This document shows positions 1 to 7,027 of a stretch of 9,401 nt of DNA, piece by piece. The stretch is from NCBI GenBank assembly GCA_003132905.1, contig PKZC01000348.1, forward strand, positions 11,315 to 20,715, given 5' to 3'. Numbering within the stretch: the first letter of the stretch is position 1; the number at the start of each line of letters is the position of its first letter. The translations under genes and the position numbers were made by a program. The DNA comes from Bryobacterales bacterium. GTDB taxonomy: Bacteria > Acidobacteriota > Terriglobia > Bryobacterales > Bryobacteraceae. A model generated the notes under the pieces. The model saw only the letters and a list, made by a program, of their open reading frames with translations, had not been told where the DNA came from and ran no database searches.

Positions 1-1302
1 AGCCAGGCATTTGCCGATGTGGTGCGTTCCATCGCGTTCGCCAAAGAAGTGGGTCTCAAGCCGGTCTGCCGAGCGGGTGGGCACAATACCGCCGGTTACT
101 CCGTTAATGACGAAATGGTGATCGATGTAAGCGGGATCAACTACGTGCGCGTCGATCCGGACGCCCGCATCGCTTGGGTGGGAGCGGGCACCAATTTTGC
201 GCAGATCAACGCCACGCTCGAATTGTATGGACTGCATATGCCGGGCGGCGGTTGTGAGACGGTGTGCGCGGCTGGCTATGTACAAGGCGGTGGATACGGC
301 TTCACGTCCCTGATGTTCGGAATGAATTGCGACCAGGTAATTGGTTTGCAGATGGCGTTGGCCGACGGCCGCATTGTGAAGGCCAATGCGAACGAAAATG
401 CGGACCTGTTTTGGGCCGTTCTCGGCGGCACTGGCAACAACTTCGGCGTGCTGCTCGAAATCGAGTACCGTCTGCATGAGATCGGCAAGTTGTGGGGATT
501 TGGATTTAAGTGGCCGCTTGACACCGCCGAGCAGGCTGCGGCTGCCAGCATCGCTCTGCAGGTTTGGCAGGCGAATTTCACGGGGAAAACAGTCCCGCCG
601 AATCTTGGCCATGAGGCCATGTTGGCATACACGCAAGGTCCGAACGATGCCCTGGCGCCTTTTTTCTTGTTGCGCGGTATGTTCAATGGCACAGAAGCCG
701 CGTGCCAGAGCGTGCTGGCGCCGTTGCTCAAACTGATGCCAAATGTAGAACAGTATCGCGATATCTGGCGCGCAGAGACATACCGTGATTTGAACGTGTA
801 TCTGCTCACTTATCCGACCGAGCTTCCAGCCAACATCCCAGACTCCGCGCGATCGGTTGCCAAGTCCCATATTGTGGGCCGCCACCTGACGGTCGCCGAA
901 TTCGCCTCTATCGTTGAGCTCTTCCGCTCGTCGGGGAACGAGGACAACTTTATGGGCTTCGAACCCTATGGCGGCGCTATCAACGCCATCGCGCCGGACG
1001 CCAACGCGTTTTGGCATCGCACGGCGATGATGGATGTGTTCCTGTTCTCCTTCTGGCTGCTTGAAGACAATCGCGGCCGAGCCCTGGCCTATGTGAGCGA
1101 CTTCGACCGCGTGATTCAGCCGCTGTCCAACGGCTGCTCCTACCAGAACTATCCCAACCGGCACATCCAGGATTTCGGCAACGTGTACTTCGGCGGAAAT
1201 CTCCCGCGCCTGTTGCAGGTGAAACGAGCCTACGATCCGGATAACCTTTTCACTTTTCCGCAGGGTCTGGGATCAATAACGAAGGCGGCTGCCAGCCGCT
1301 AA
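1..1302 (+). CDS. FAD-linked oxidase of the berberine bridge enzyme (BBE) family, 5' end missing
   Basis: The frame is open from base 1, so the gene starts left of the window; the GTG at 19 is only the first internal start-like codon. 433 residues are visible and roughly 40-50 N-terminal residues appear to be missing. The family oxidises alcohols, sugars or alkaloid-type substrates with O2 and returns H2O2. The FAD-binding fold shows RAGGHNTAGYS (His codon 82-84, the usual 8-alpha-histidyl attachment site) and GGGCETV followed by QGGGYG. The Cys codon at 253-255 lies where BBE-type enzymes carry the second, 6-S-cysteinyl flavin bond, so bicovalent FAD is likely. The C-terminal BBE domain shows the YQNYPN motif, then YFGGN, then KRAYDPDNLFTFPQ. 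No secretion signal can be judged because the start is missing. The substrate cannot be predicted. The next gene lies 181 bp downstream, so co-transcription is not obvious. Confidence 0.9.
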   Translation, partial: SQAFADVVRSIAFAKEVGLKPVCRAGGHNTAGYSVNDEMVIDVSGINYVRVDPDARIAWVGAGTNFAQINATLELYGLHMPGGGCETVCAAGYVQGGGYGFTSLMFGMNCDQVIGLQMALADGRIVKANANENADLFWAVLGGTGNNFGVLLEIEYRLHEIGKLWGFGFKWPLDTAEQAAAASIALQVWQANFTGKTVPPNLGHEAMLAYTQGPNDALAPFFLLRGMFNGTEAACQSVLAPLLKLMPNVEQYRDIWRAETYRDLNVYLLTYPTELPANIPDSARSVAKSHIVGRHLTVAEFASIVELFRSSGNEDNFMGFEPYGGAINAIAPDANAFWHRTAMMDVFLFSFWLLEDNRGRALAYVSDFDRVIQPLSNGCSYQNYPNRHIQDFGNVYFGGNLPRLLQVKRAYDPDNLFTFPQGLGSITKAAASR

Positions 1303-1483
1303 CAAATTCTGTTTTGGCCCTCGCCGCGGAGTGCGATCTTGCCTCCCGCGTAGCGCTGCCTCACGTTCACGCCACGCCCCAATCAATCTTGCCCTCCCGC
1401 CCAACAACATCCATCATCCACCGCGCAAAATCCCCACCCGCCCATGCTAAAACGGCACCGGAGATCCTCCACGAAAATTCGAT
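1303..1483. other. Intergenic gap, very C-rich on the + strand
   Basis: This is 181 bp between the BBE oxidase and the hypothetical gene. From about 1340 onward the + strand is poor in G and rich in C and A. No hairpin followed by a T run was seen, so no terminator is called. TAAAAC at 1448-1453, preceded by TG, is a weak -10-like hexamer without a -35 partner. Confidence 0.4.
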
Positions 1484-2236
1484 ATGACAAACCCGATTCC
1501 CACCCCAATCCCGAATCCCCAACAGCCAGTCCCCAACTCCCGCAACCGCGCCAATCGCGCCAACGCGCTCCTCTCCACCGGACCGCGCACCTCCGCCGGC
1601 AAACACCGTTCTTCGCTCAACGCCCAAACCCACGGCCTCACCAGCCGCACCCCCGTCCTCGCTACCGAGGACCTCGCGGCCTACCAGCGCCACTCCCGCC
1701 AGTTCTTCGATGAATACCAACCCGCCAATCCCACCGAAACCCAGCTCACCCAGGAACTCATCGATACCTCCTGGCGTCTCAACCGCATCCCCATGCTGGA
1801 ATCCGCGCTTCTCGATCGGGCCGCTAACCCGCCCTCCGATCGAGCAGCGATCGACTTCGACATCGTCGACGCCCACCGCGCCCTCGCTACTCTCGGCCTG
1901 CACTACCAGCGTCTCTCCCGCCAGTTCCAAAAAACCGTGGAGAACCTCCGCGAAATCCAATTCGAGCGCCGGCGCATGCAAGACCGCGCCATCGAGCGTG
2001 CCGCGGCCCTCCTCGAACTCCACAAACAGAAAGGCATTCCATACGATCCGGCCGAGCTTTTTTCAGGAGATGGGTTCGTTTTTTCAAAAGACCAAATCGA
2101 AGCTCACTCCCGGCGCCTCATGCGTCTCAACCAGTCGCGCCACATCGAACATGTCCTTTTCCACATGCAGCCGGCCATCGAGCGTGAAGTCCCCCGCGCC
2201 CCAAGCGCCTCTTTTGGAACCGCGTCCGTGGGGTAG
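1484..2236 (+). CDS. Conserved hypothetical protein with 'STGPRT..GK..S.NA..HG' N-terminal motif
   Basis: The product is 250 residues of unknown function. The N-terminus is a Pro/Asn-rich stretch (residues 4-18, with repeated Pro-Ile/Pro-Asn units). It is followed by RANALLSTGPRTSAGK and SSLNAQTHGL (about residues 25-52). I recall this signature from many paralogous hypothetical proteins of Acidobacteriota and Planctomycetes; that is from memory, not a search. The rest looks helical and charged, with possible coiled-coil stretches around residues 86-110 and 140-182, ending in an Arg/His-rich segment. No signal peptide or membrane segment is visible. The ATG at 1484 lacks a close Shine-Dalgarno; the nearest purine run, GGAG, is about 20 bases upstream. 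The coding strand is unusually C-rich compared with its neighbours. A 218-codon open frame runs on the opposite strand (1367-2023), but the recognisable motif identifies the + strand as coding. The kinase begins 40 bp downstream on the same strand. Confidence 0.75.
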   Translation: MTNPIPTPIPNPQQPVPNSRNRANRANALLSTGPRTSAGKHRSSLNAQTHGLTSRTPVLATEDLAAYQRHSRQFFDEYQPANPTETQLTQELIDTSWRLNRIPMLESALLDRAANPPSDRAAIDFDIVDAHRALATLGLHYQRLSRQFQKTVENLREIQFERRRMQDRAIERAAALLELHKQKGIPYDPAELFSGDGFVFSKDQIEAHSRRLMRLNQSRHIEHVLFHMQPAIEREVPRAPSASFGTASVG

Positions 2237-2262
2237 CCCGTAACCATCTTGGTCTCACGCGC

Positions 2263-2268
2263 TACACT
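2263..2268 (+). promoter_or_regulatory. Candidate -10 element for a leaderless kinase transcript
   Basis: TACACT ends 8 bases before the kinase ATG at 2277, and no Shine-Dalgarno-like run lies between. A start of transcription about 7 bases past this hexamer would fall at or next to the ATG. No good -35 hexamer is seen 16-18 bases upstream, so the call rests on the -10 match and spacing only. Confidence 0.35.
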
Positions 2269-2276
2269 GGATTCCG

Positions 2277-4526
2277 ATGCTGGTTTCAGGCGACCGACTC
2301 GGGCCGTACCGGCTAGTGGCGTCCATTGGCAAAGGTGGTATGGGCGAAGTTTACCGCGCCACCGACACGCGCATGGGACGCGATGTCGCCATCAAAGTGG
2401 TAGCCGAACAGTTTATTGAACGTTTCGATCGCGAGGTCCGTGCCATCGCTGCGCTCAATCATCCCAATATCTGCACCATTCACGACGTCGGCCCCAACTA
2501 TCTGGTGATGGAATACGTGGATGGAGTTCCTCTCAAGGGTCCGCTACCCGAAGCTACGGCGATGCAATTCGCGGTGCAGATCGCGGCGGCTCTGGATGCG
2601 GCGCACGCCCGCGGGATCGTGCATTGCGATTTGAAGCCGGCCAATATGCTGGTCACCGGCGACCGGCTGAAGCTGCTCGATTTTGGCGTGGCGCGGTTGG
2701 CGTCGGCACCCAGGCCGGAACGGTTGCAGGCGGTACTGGCGACAGCTTCCCACCCTGTCGTCGACGGGGCTAATTCCCCGAATGAAGCAGAAACGGTGCA
2801 GTTTACAGTCAGCAACATGAGCGGCACGCCAGCCTACATGTCGCCGGAACAAGCGGCAGGCCTAATAGTAGACACACGTTCCGATATTTTTTCCCTCGGG
2901 GTGGTCCTCTATGAGCTGATCAGCGGCCGCCGGCCGTTCCCTGGCACCACCGTGAACGCGGTGCTATCGGCGATCCGTGAGAGCGACCCCGCGCCCCTGG
3001 ATGCTTCGGCTGAAGTGAGGCAGCTTGTGTTCCGCTGTTTGCGCAAAAGCCCGGACGAGCGCTTCCAGAGCATGGGCGAACTTCGGGTGGTTCTGGAAAA
3101 TGCAAAGGCGTCGCTCAACCGCAAAGAACCTTCCATCGCGGTGCTTCCCTTCGTTATGACCGGCGCGGGCGCTGAAAGCGAATACTTCAGCGAAGGGTTG
3201 GCCGAAGACATCATCAACGCGTTGTCCGGAGTCTCCGGCCTGAAGGTTATCGCACGCACTTCCACCTTCGCTTACAAAGACCAATCCCAGGATGTCCGCG
3301 CCATCGCCCAGGCGCTGGGAGTTGACCACGTGCTGGAAGGCAGCGTCCGCACAGCCGGTAACCGGATTCGCGTGAATACGCGGCTCATCTCGGGCCGCGA
3401 CGGCGCGCAGCTTTGGTCCAAGCGCTATGATCGCGACCTGAGCGACGTTTTCGTGATCCAGGATGAAATCTCGAACGCCATTGCCAACGAGCTCAAGCTC
3501 AGCCTTACTACGCAGAAGCTGGTGAAAGCTCCCACCACTCACTTCGCCGCCTACGAAGCGGTGTTGCAGGGCCGCTATCATTTTTATCGCTTCGATCCAT
3601 CGGACCAGGCCAAGGCGCTGGCTCACTTTGAAAGGGCCATCGCCATCGATCCGCAATATGCGGCAGCGCACATCGGCATTGCTCTGAATTATTGGGGTCA
3701 AATGGTGGTCGGCATGGCTGACCCGCGCCAAGCCATGCAGCGCTCCGTGGATGCCACCCGCGAAGCATTGCGTCTGGATCCTGCTCACTCCGAGGGCCAT
3801 CATATTCTTGGCAGCTATTACGCACTCCATGATTTCGATTGGGTGAAAGCGGAACACCACTTCAATCGAGCCCTGGAACTGAATCCGCATTCGCTGTGGG
3901 CCTACCATTGCAAAACGATTTACCTTCTTCTTCCCTTGGGCCGTCTCGAAGAAGCTGTCGAGTGCCAGGACCGGGCGATGGCAATCGATCCTTTGACGCC
4001 GGCGGTGCTCGCCAATCAGGCCCTTGCTTTGGAGGGCTTACAGAGGGAAGAGGAAGAGGCGCGGATCCTTTATCGCGTGACGCAGTTGGATCCCAATTTT
4101 GTGGGCGGCCAGTGGACTCTGGTTCGCTTCCGCATCCGCCAGGGCCGCATTGCCGAGGCTGTTGACTTAGCCACACGATTGGTTGAAACGGCGGGGCGCT
4201 GGGGCATGACACTGGGCGCATTGGGCGCTGCCTATGCCGCGTCGGGCAGGGTGGATGAGGCAGGCGAAATCATCGCCGAACTCGGCCTCGATCACAACCG
4301 TGAATCGCGCGCATTCTATTCTTTCCTGATCGCCGCCGCACTGGACGATCGCGACGCGGCCTTCCACTGGGCCCAAGAAAGTATCGAACATCGCGACCCC
4401 ATCATGCTGAGCTTCATTTGGACTTCCAGCTTTGACAAGCTGCGCGGCGATCCGCGTTTCATTGACCTGCTGCGTACGCTTAGGATGGAAGATCGAACGC
4501 CCGCTTCAACCAGCCGAGTAGTTTGA
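2277..4526 (+). CDS. Ser/Thr protein kinase fused to TolB-like domain and TPR repeats
   Basis: This 749-residue regulator has three parts. Residues 11-275 form a PknB-type kinase: glycine loop GKGGMGEV (18-25), ATP-anchoring Lys40, helix-C Glu53, catalytic loop HCDLKPAN (116-123), DFG (135-137), activation segment ending TPAYMSPE (184-191), and Asp203. The Arg of the usual HRD triplet is Cys117, making this a non-RD kinase. Both N-lobe linkers look short, and the activation segment is long (about 138-188). Residues 285-410 match the TolB-like domain (COG5616) of CadC- and adenylate-cyclase-associated regulators: SIAVLPF, YFSEGLAEDIINAL, ARTSTFAYK, VLEGSVR, LWSKRYDRDL. Residues 425-735 hold tetratricopeptide-like repeats, for example FERAIAIDP, FNRALELNP and QDRAMAIDP, which probably bind partners. 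No membrane helix separates the kinase from the rest, so a cytosolic protein is expected. The ATG at 2277 leads directly into the GPYRLV sequence that opens such kinases. The last 15 codons overlap the convergent peptidase gene. Targets are unknown. Confidence 0.93.
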   Translation: MLVSGDRLGPYRLVASIGKGGMGEVYRATDTRMGRDVAIKVVAEQFIERFDREVRAIAALNHPNICTIHDVGPNYLVMEYVDGVPLKGPLPEATAMQFAVQIAAALDAAHARGIVHCDLKPANMLVTGDRLKLLDFGVARLASAPRPERLQAVLATASHPVVDGANSPNEAETVQFTVSNMSGTPAYMSPEQAAGLIVDTRSDIFSLGVVLYELISGRRPFPGTTVNAVLSAIRESDPAPLDASAEVRQLVFRCLRKSPDERFQSMGELRVVLENAKASLNRKEPSIAVLPFVMTGAGAESEYFSEGLAEDIINALSGVSGLKVIARTSTFAYKDQSQDVRAIAQALGVDHVLEGSVRTAGNRIRVNTRLISGRDGAQLWSKRYDRDLSDVFVIQDEISNAIANELKLSLTTQKLVKAPTTHFAAYEAVLQGRYHFYRFDPSDQAKALAHFERAIAIDPQYAAAHIGIALNYWGQMVVGMADPRQAMQRSVDATREALRLDPAHSEGHHILGSYYALHDFDWVKAEHHFNRALELNPHSLWAYHCKTIYLLLPLGRLEEAVECQDRAMAIDPLTPAVLANQALALEGLQREEEEARILYRVTQLDPNFVGGQWTLVRFRIRQGRIAEAVDLATRLVETAGRWGMTLGALGAAYAASGRVDEAGEIIAELGLDHNRESRAFYSFLIAAALDDRDAAFHWAQESIEHRDPIMLSFIWTSSFDKLRGDPRFIDLLRTLRMEDRTPASTSRVV
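4480..4526. other. 47-bp convergent coding overlap (kinase tail / peptidase tail)
   Basis: The peptidase stop (TAA, 4482-4480 on the - strand) lies inside the kinase, and the kinase stop (TGA, 4524-4526) lies inside the peptidase. The shared bases encode about the last 15 residues of both proteins, just beyond their recognisable domain ends (LLRTLRM in the kinase, CTGLGSPHG in the peptidase). No separate terminator fits between them. Confidence 0.85.
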
Positions 4527-5985
4527 TCCCATGCGGACTGCCCAGTCCGGTGCATGCGTCCCACGTCTTGCGCGCGTCATATCCGTTTCGTCCGTCCAGA
4601 CGGTTGTTCCCCTCGTATGTGTTGCGCAGGCCAGGATTGCGCTTTCTGCGGTAGAGCAAAGGCGTGAAATACCCGATGCGGCGGCCGAGCGCTTCATTCA
4701 AGCAAGCCACCAGACCGGCCCAGAGGGGAGCAGTCGCGCTTGTGCCCCCGAGCGACATCGCGGTGTCATCCGCCCAAATCAAATAGCCTGTTGCGGCGCT
4801 CGCGTTGGCTGCCACGTCGGGGATACCTCGGCCTTTGGCACTGGTCCCAAAACGCGCGGGCACATGATGAGCCTCTTGAAATGTGGGCAAGCCAAAAAGC
4901 CGGCTGATGCCTCCGCCCGATGCGACGCCGGAAACTCTGGAATCGTTCCAAACAGTCTCGCGCCTGCGGGCGTCAGGGAGAATATCGAGACGCGTGCCGC
5001 CGCACGCCAATACATGCGGACTCGATGCCGGGTATGGCACCGAATAGGGCTGAGTGTTGGCCTCGAATACACCGCGATCGCCCGAAGAACAGCACACCGT
5101 GATTCCCAGCAACGCCGCCATTTGCAGAAGGTGCTCGATTGCCGCGATGGTCTGCGCATCCCAGTACATCTCGGCCTGGCCCCAACTAACCGACAAGACC
5201 GAAATGCGATGCTTCCGGTCAAAAATGGCGGCCTGCATCGCCTCAATCCAGCCCCGGCTACTGTTCTCCGCGAAATACACCACCAGAGTGGCGTGGGGCG
5301 CGACGCTGGCCAGAATCTCCAGATCCATGTAGACCTCGGCGTCCGGCGAGAGCGTGCCCTGCCGATTCAGCGGGTGATTTCCACCCGGCGCGATTTCGCG
5401 CACGATGATGCGCGGAGGCGTTACACCCAGCTTGTTCAGATAAGATCGGAGCTTCGCTCGCGAGAAACCGCCACCGAACTCCAGCACGGCGATGCACTGG
5501 CCCTTGCCGGTAGCATTCCTGGGAAATTCGTAAAGCTTACGAAAATCTTTGGGCCGCCGGGTGTTTGCTGTTACCGGGGGCGGCGTCATTGATTCTTCGG
5601 GCGGAAAGGCTATTCGGCCCGGACGTTTCGAAACGGGCCTTTTGTTCAGGCCGAAGACACCAATCACGCAATCCAACTCGAGGGGAATCTTCAACAACTT
5701 TCGAGTAGTGGTTCCAAAAGCCGCGCTCATCGCGTGCGCGGACCCGCGCAAGATGATCGTCCGGGTGCGCCTGTTCACGCGCGCGATTGTAAGCTGGTGT
5801 TTGGCCGCATAGCGGCGCACTGCCTCAATATCTGCTGCTTCGGCGGCGGATTCGCGAAGCAAAGTATCGATCTCAAAATGCCGCCGCTGGTTCCGCGACT
5901 CATGGACTGGCAGTTGGAAATTCTTATTCGGCCGCAACAAGACCAACACTTCCAGCATCTCTTTGCCCGATGTCGGGGCGCTCAT
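4480..5985 (-). CDS. S53 family serine-carboxyl pro-peptidase (sedolisin/kumamolisin type)
   Basis: This is a 501-residue acid endopeptidase precursor. Residues 1-125 match the activation pro-domain, including EAVRRYAAKHQLTI (55-67), an ILRGSAHAMSAAFG segment (78-91) and a Pro-rich linker to about 140. The catalytic domain begins near KDFRKLYEFP (146-155). Expected active-site residues are present: Glu217 and Asp221 in EVYMD, the oxyanion Asp303 in SSGDRG, and nucleophile Ser416 in GGTSATAPLW. The C-terminal WDACTGLGSPHG (475-486) is the family signature near the calcium site. The preceding FxDIT-type segment, which normally supplies a calcium-binding Asp, reads LRNTYEGNN, with Asn455 at that position. 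There is no signal peptide; kumamolisins are often found this way, so the export route is unclear. The ATG at 5985 has GGTGA about 7 bases upstream. The gene is divergent from the methyltransferase and overlaps the kinase tail-to-tail by 47 bp. Substrate is unknown; scavenging of extracellular protein would fit the family. Confidence 0.93.
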   Translation of the reverse strand: MSAPTSGKEMLEVLVLLRPNKNFQLPVHESRNQRRHFEIDTLLRESAAEAADIEAVRRYAAKHQLTIARVNRRTRTIILRGSAHAMSAAFGTTTRKLLKIPLELDCVIGVFGLNKRPVSKRPGRIAFPPEESMTPPPVTANTRRPKDFRKLYEFPRNATGKGQCIAVLEFGGGFSRAKLRSYLNKLGVTPPRIIVREIAPGGNHPLNRQGTLSPDAEVYMDLEILASVAPHATLVVYFAENSSRGWIEAMQAAIFDRKHRISVLSVSWGQAEMYWDAQTIAAIEHLLQMAALLGITVCCSSGDRGVFEANTQPYSVPYPASSPHVLACGGTRLDILPDARRRETVWNDSRVSGVASGGGISRLFGLPTFQEAHHVPARFGTSAKGRGIPDVAANASAATGYLIWADDTAMSLGGTSATAPLWAGLVACLNEALGRRIGYFTPLLYRRKRNPGLRNTYEGNNRLDGRNGYDARKTWDACTGLGSPHGIKLLGWLKRAFDLPS

Positions 5986-5996
5986 CGTGGTTCACC

Positions 5997-6002
5997 ATTC
6001 TA
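5997..6002 (-). promoter_or_regulatory. Candidate -10 element for the peptidase gene
   Basis: On the - strand the 61-bp divergent gap carries TAGAAT, a close match to the sigma-70 TATAAT box. It ends 11 bases before the peptidase ATG, which would give a leader of only about 5 bases. A clear -35 box at the right distance is not visible. Confidence 0.45.
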
Positions 6003-6034
6003 GCTCGCCTGGCTTCAGTCCATGTTGGGCAGGT

Positions 6035-6040
6035 TAGGCT
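6035..6040 (+). promoter_or_regulatory. Possible -10 element for the methyltransferase gene
   Basis: TAGGCT fits the TAnnnT core of a -10 box and lies 6 bases before the ATG at 6047, which would give a leaderless message. The same stretch could instead act as a weak ribosome binding site (AGG, then AAGGG right next to the ATG). The two readings cannot be separated from sequence alone. Confidence 0.25.
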
Positions 6041-6046
6041 AAGGGC

Positions 6047-7027
6047 ATGGCCGCGTTAGATCCTACTTGGTTGTTGGATGAGTTCCGGGCTTTCGAGCGC
6101 ACGCTGGCTCTTCGAACTGCAATCGAGATGGATTTGTTCACGCGCATCGGCGACGGGACCAATACCGTTCGAGCGTTGTCGGCAGCCTGTGGATCCTCCG
6201 AGCGCGGCCTGCGTGCACTGTGCGACTACTTGACGGTGCAGGGGCACCTCGCAAAGAAAGGCGCGCGCTACACCCTCTCGCTGAACGCACGGCTCTATTT
6301 GACCACCGCTTCGCCGGCCTATTTTGGATCCGCCGTGAAGTTCTTCGCGAGCGATGCAACCGTGGCCGCGTTCTGCCGCCTTCGACAGACGGTAGAGCAG
6401 GGAACTGCCGCAGTCCCTGAATTGGATTGGGTGGAATATGCCCGCTCCATGGCGCCGCTCGCTGAAGCGACCGCCGAATTTGCCGCGAAGGCCCTGGTGT
6501 TGGATCCGGGCGCGCCGATTCAAGTGTTGGACCTGGGCGCGGGCCACGGCTTGTACGGACTCGCGATCGCGGTGCGAAATTCGTCGGCTCAAATCTTCGC
6601 TCTGGATGCCCCACAGGTCCTCGAAATAGCCAGCGACAATGCCCGCGAGGCTGGAGTGGACGGACGCTACCATCCGATTCCCGGCGACGCATTCAAGACC
6701 AGTTTCGGCGGCCCCTACGATCTCGTGCTGGCGGCTAATCTCGCACACCATTTCGATGCAGCCGCTAATGTCCGGCTCTTTCAGAAGGCGCGCGCTGCGC
6801 TCAAGCCCAAGGGACGCATCGCACTCATCGAATGGGTGCCCAACGCCGACCGGGTATCGCCATCGCATGACGCCGCTTTCGCGCTCACCGTGCTCGCCAC
6901 CAGTGCGCGCGGCGCAATCTATACGTTGAGAGAATATTCCAAAATGCTGCGCGCGGCGGGTTTCCGGCAAGTGCGCCGTTTGGATATCGGCGAGTTCGGG
7001 CGTTGGATCATCACTGCGTCACGCTGA
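6047..7027 (+). CDS. SAM-dependent O-methyltransferase-like protein with N-terminal winged-helix dimerisation region
   Basis: This 326-residue class I methyltransferase has the two-part layout of small-molecule O-methyltransferases such as plant caffeate/isoflavone and bacterial polyketide or hydroxyneurosporene enzymes. Residues 10-90 look like the winged-helix dimerisation region (ALRTAIEMDLFTRIG, then LSAACGSSERGLRALCDYL). The SAM-binding domain starts near 155 with motif I VLDLGAGHG (160-168). Acidic Asp187, in FALD, ends the second strand and should bind the ribose. GDAF follows at 213-216, then NLAHHF (231-236), LKPKGRIALIEW (252-263) and a C-terminal segment YSKMLRAAGF (297-306). The double His in NLAHHF is common in this family, but I cannot assign a catalytic base or acceptor. 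The gene is divergent from the peptidase. Its stop overlaps the stop of the opposing diiron oxidase gene by 9 bp, so it is not in that operon, although a shared metabolic role is conceivable. Confidence 0.88.
   Translation: MAALDPTWLLDEFRAFERTLALRTAIEMDLFTRIGDGTNTVRALSAACGSSERGLRALCDYLTVQGHLAKKGARYTLSLNARLYLTTASPAYFGSAVKFFASDATVAAFCRLRQTVEQGTAAVPELDWVEYARSMAPLAEATAEFAAKALVLDPGAPIQVLDLGAGHGLYGLAIAVRNSSAQIFALDAPQVLEIASDNAREAGVDGRYHPIPGDAFKTSFGGPYDLVLAANLAHHFDAAANVRLFQKARAALKPKGRIALIEWVPNADRVSPSHDAAFALTVLATSARGAIYTLREYSKMLRAAGFRQVRRLDIGEFGRWIITASR

Noticed and set aside
1367..2023. 218-codon open frame on the - strand over the hypothetical gene
   Set aside because: The Gly/Val/Glu-rich translation shows no family motif, whereas the + strand carries a recognisable conserved N-terminal signature. 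The long antisense frame follows from the biased base composition.
2964..3908. 314-codon open frame on the - strand inside the kinase gene
   Set aside because: It lies wholly antisense to the TolB-like and TPR coding region, whose motifs are clear. Its translation resembles no known domain.
4531..5592. 353-codon open frame on the + strand inside the peptidase gene
   Set aside because: The opposite strand encodes all S53 catalytic motifs over the same bases. This frame is a high-GC shadow with an Arg/Ala-rich, motif-free product.
6056..6970. 304-codon open frame on the - strand inside the methyltransferase gene
   Set aside because: The + strand has a full SAM-binding motif set. The antisense translation has no recognisable domain.
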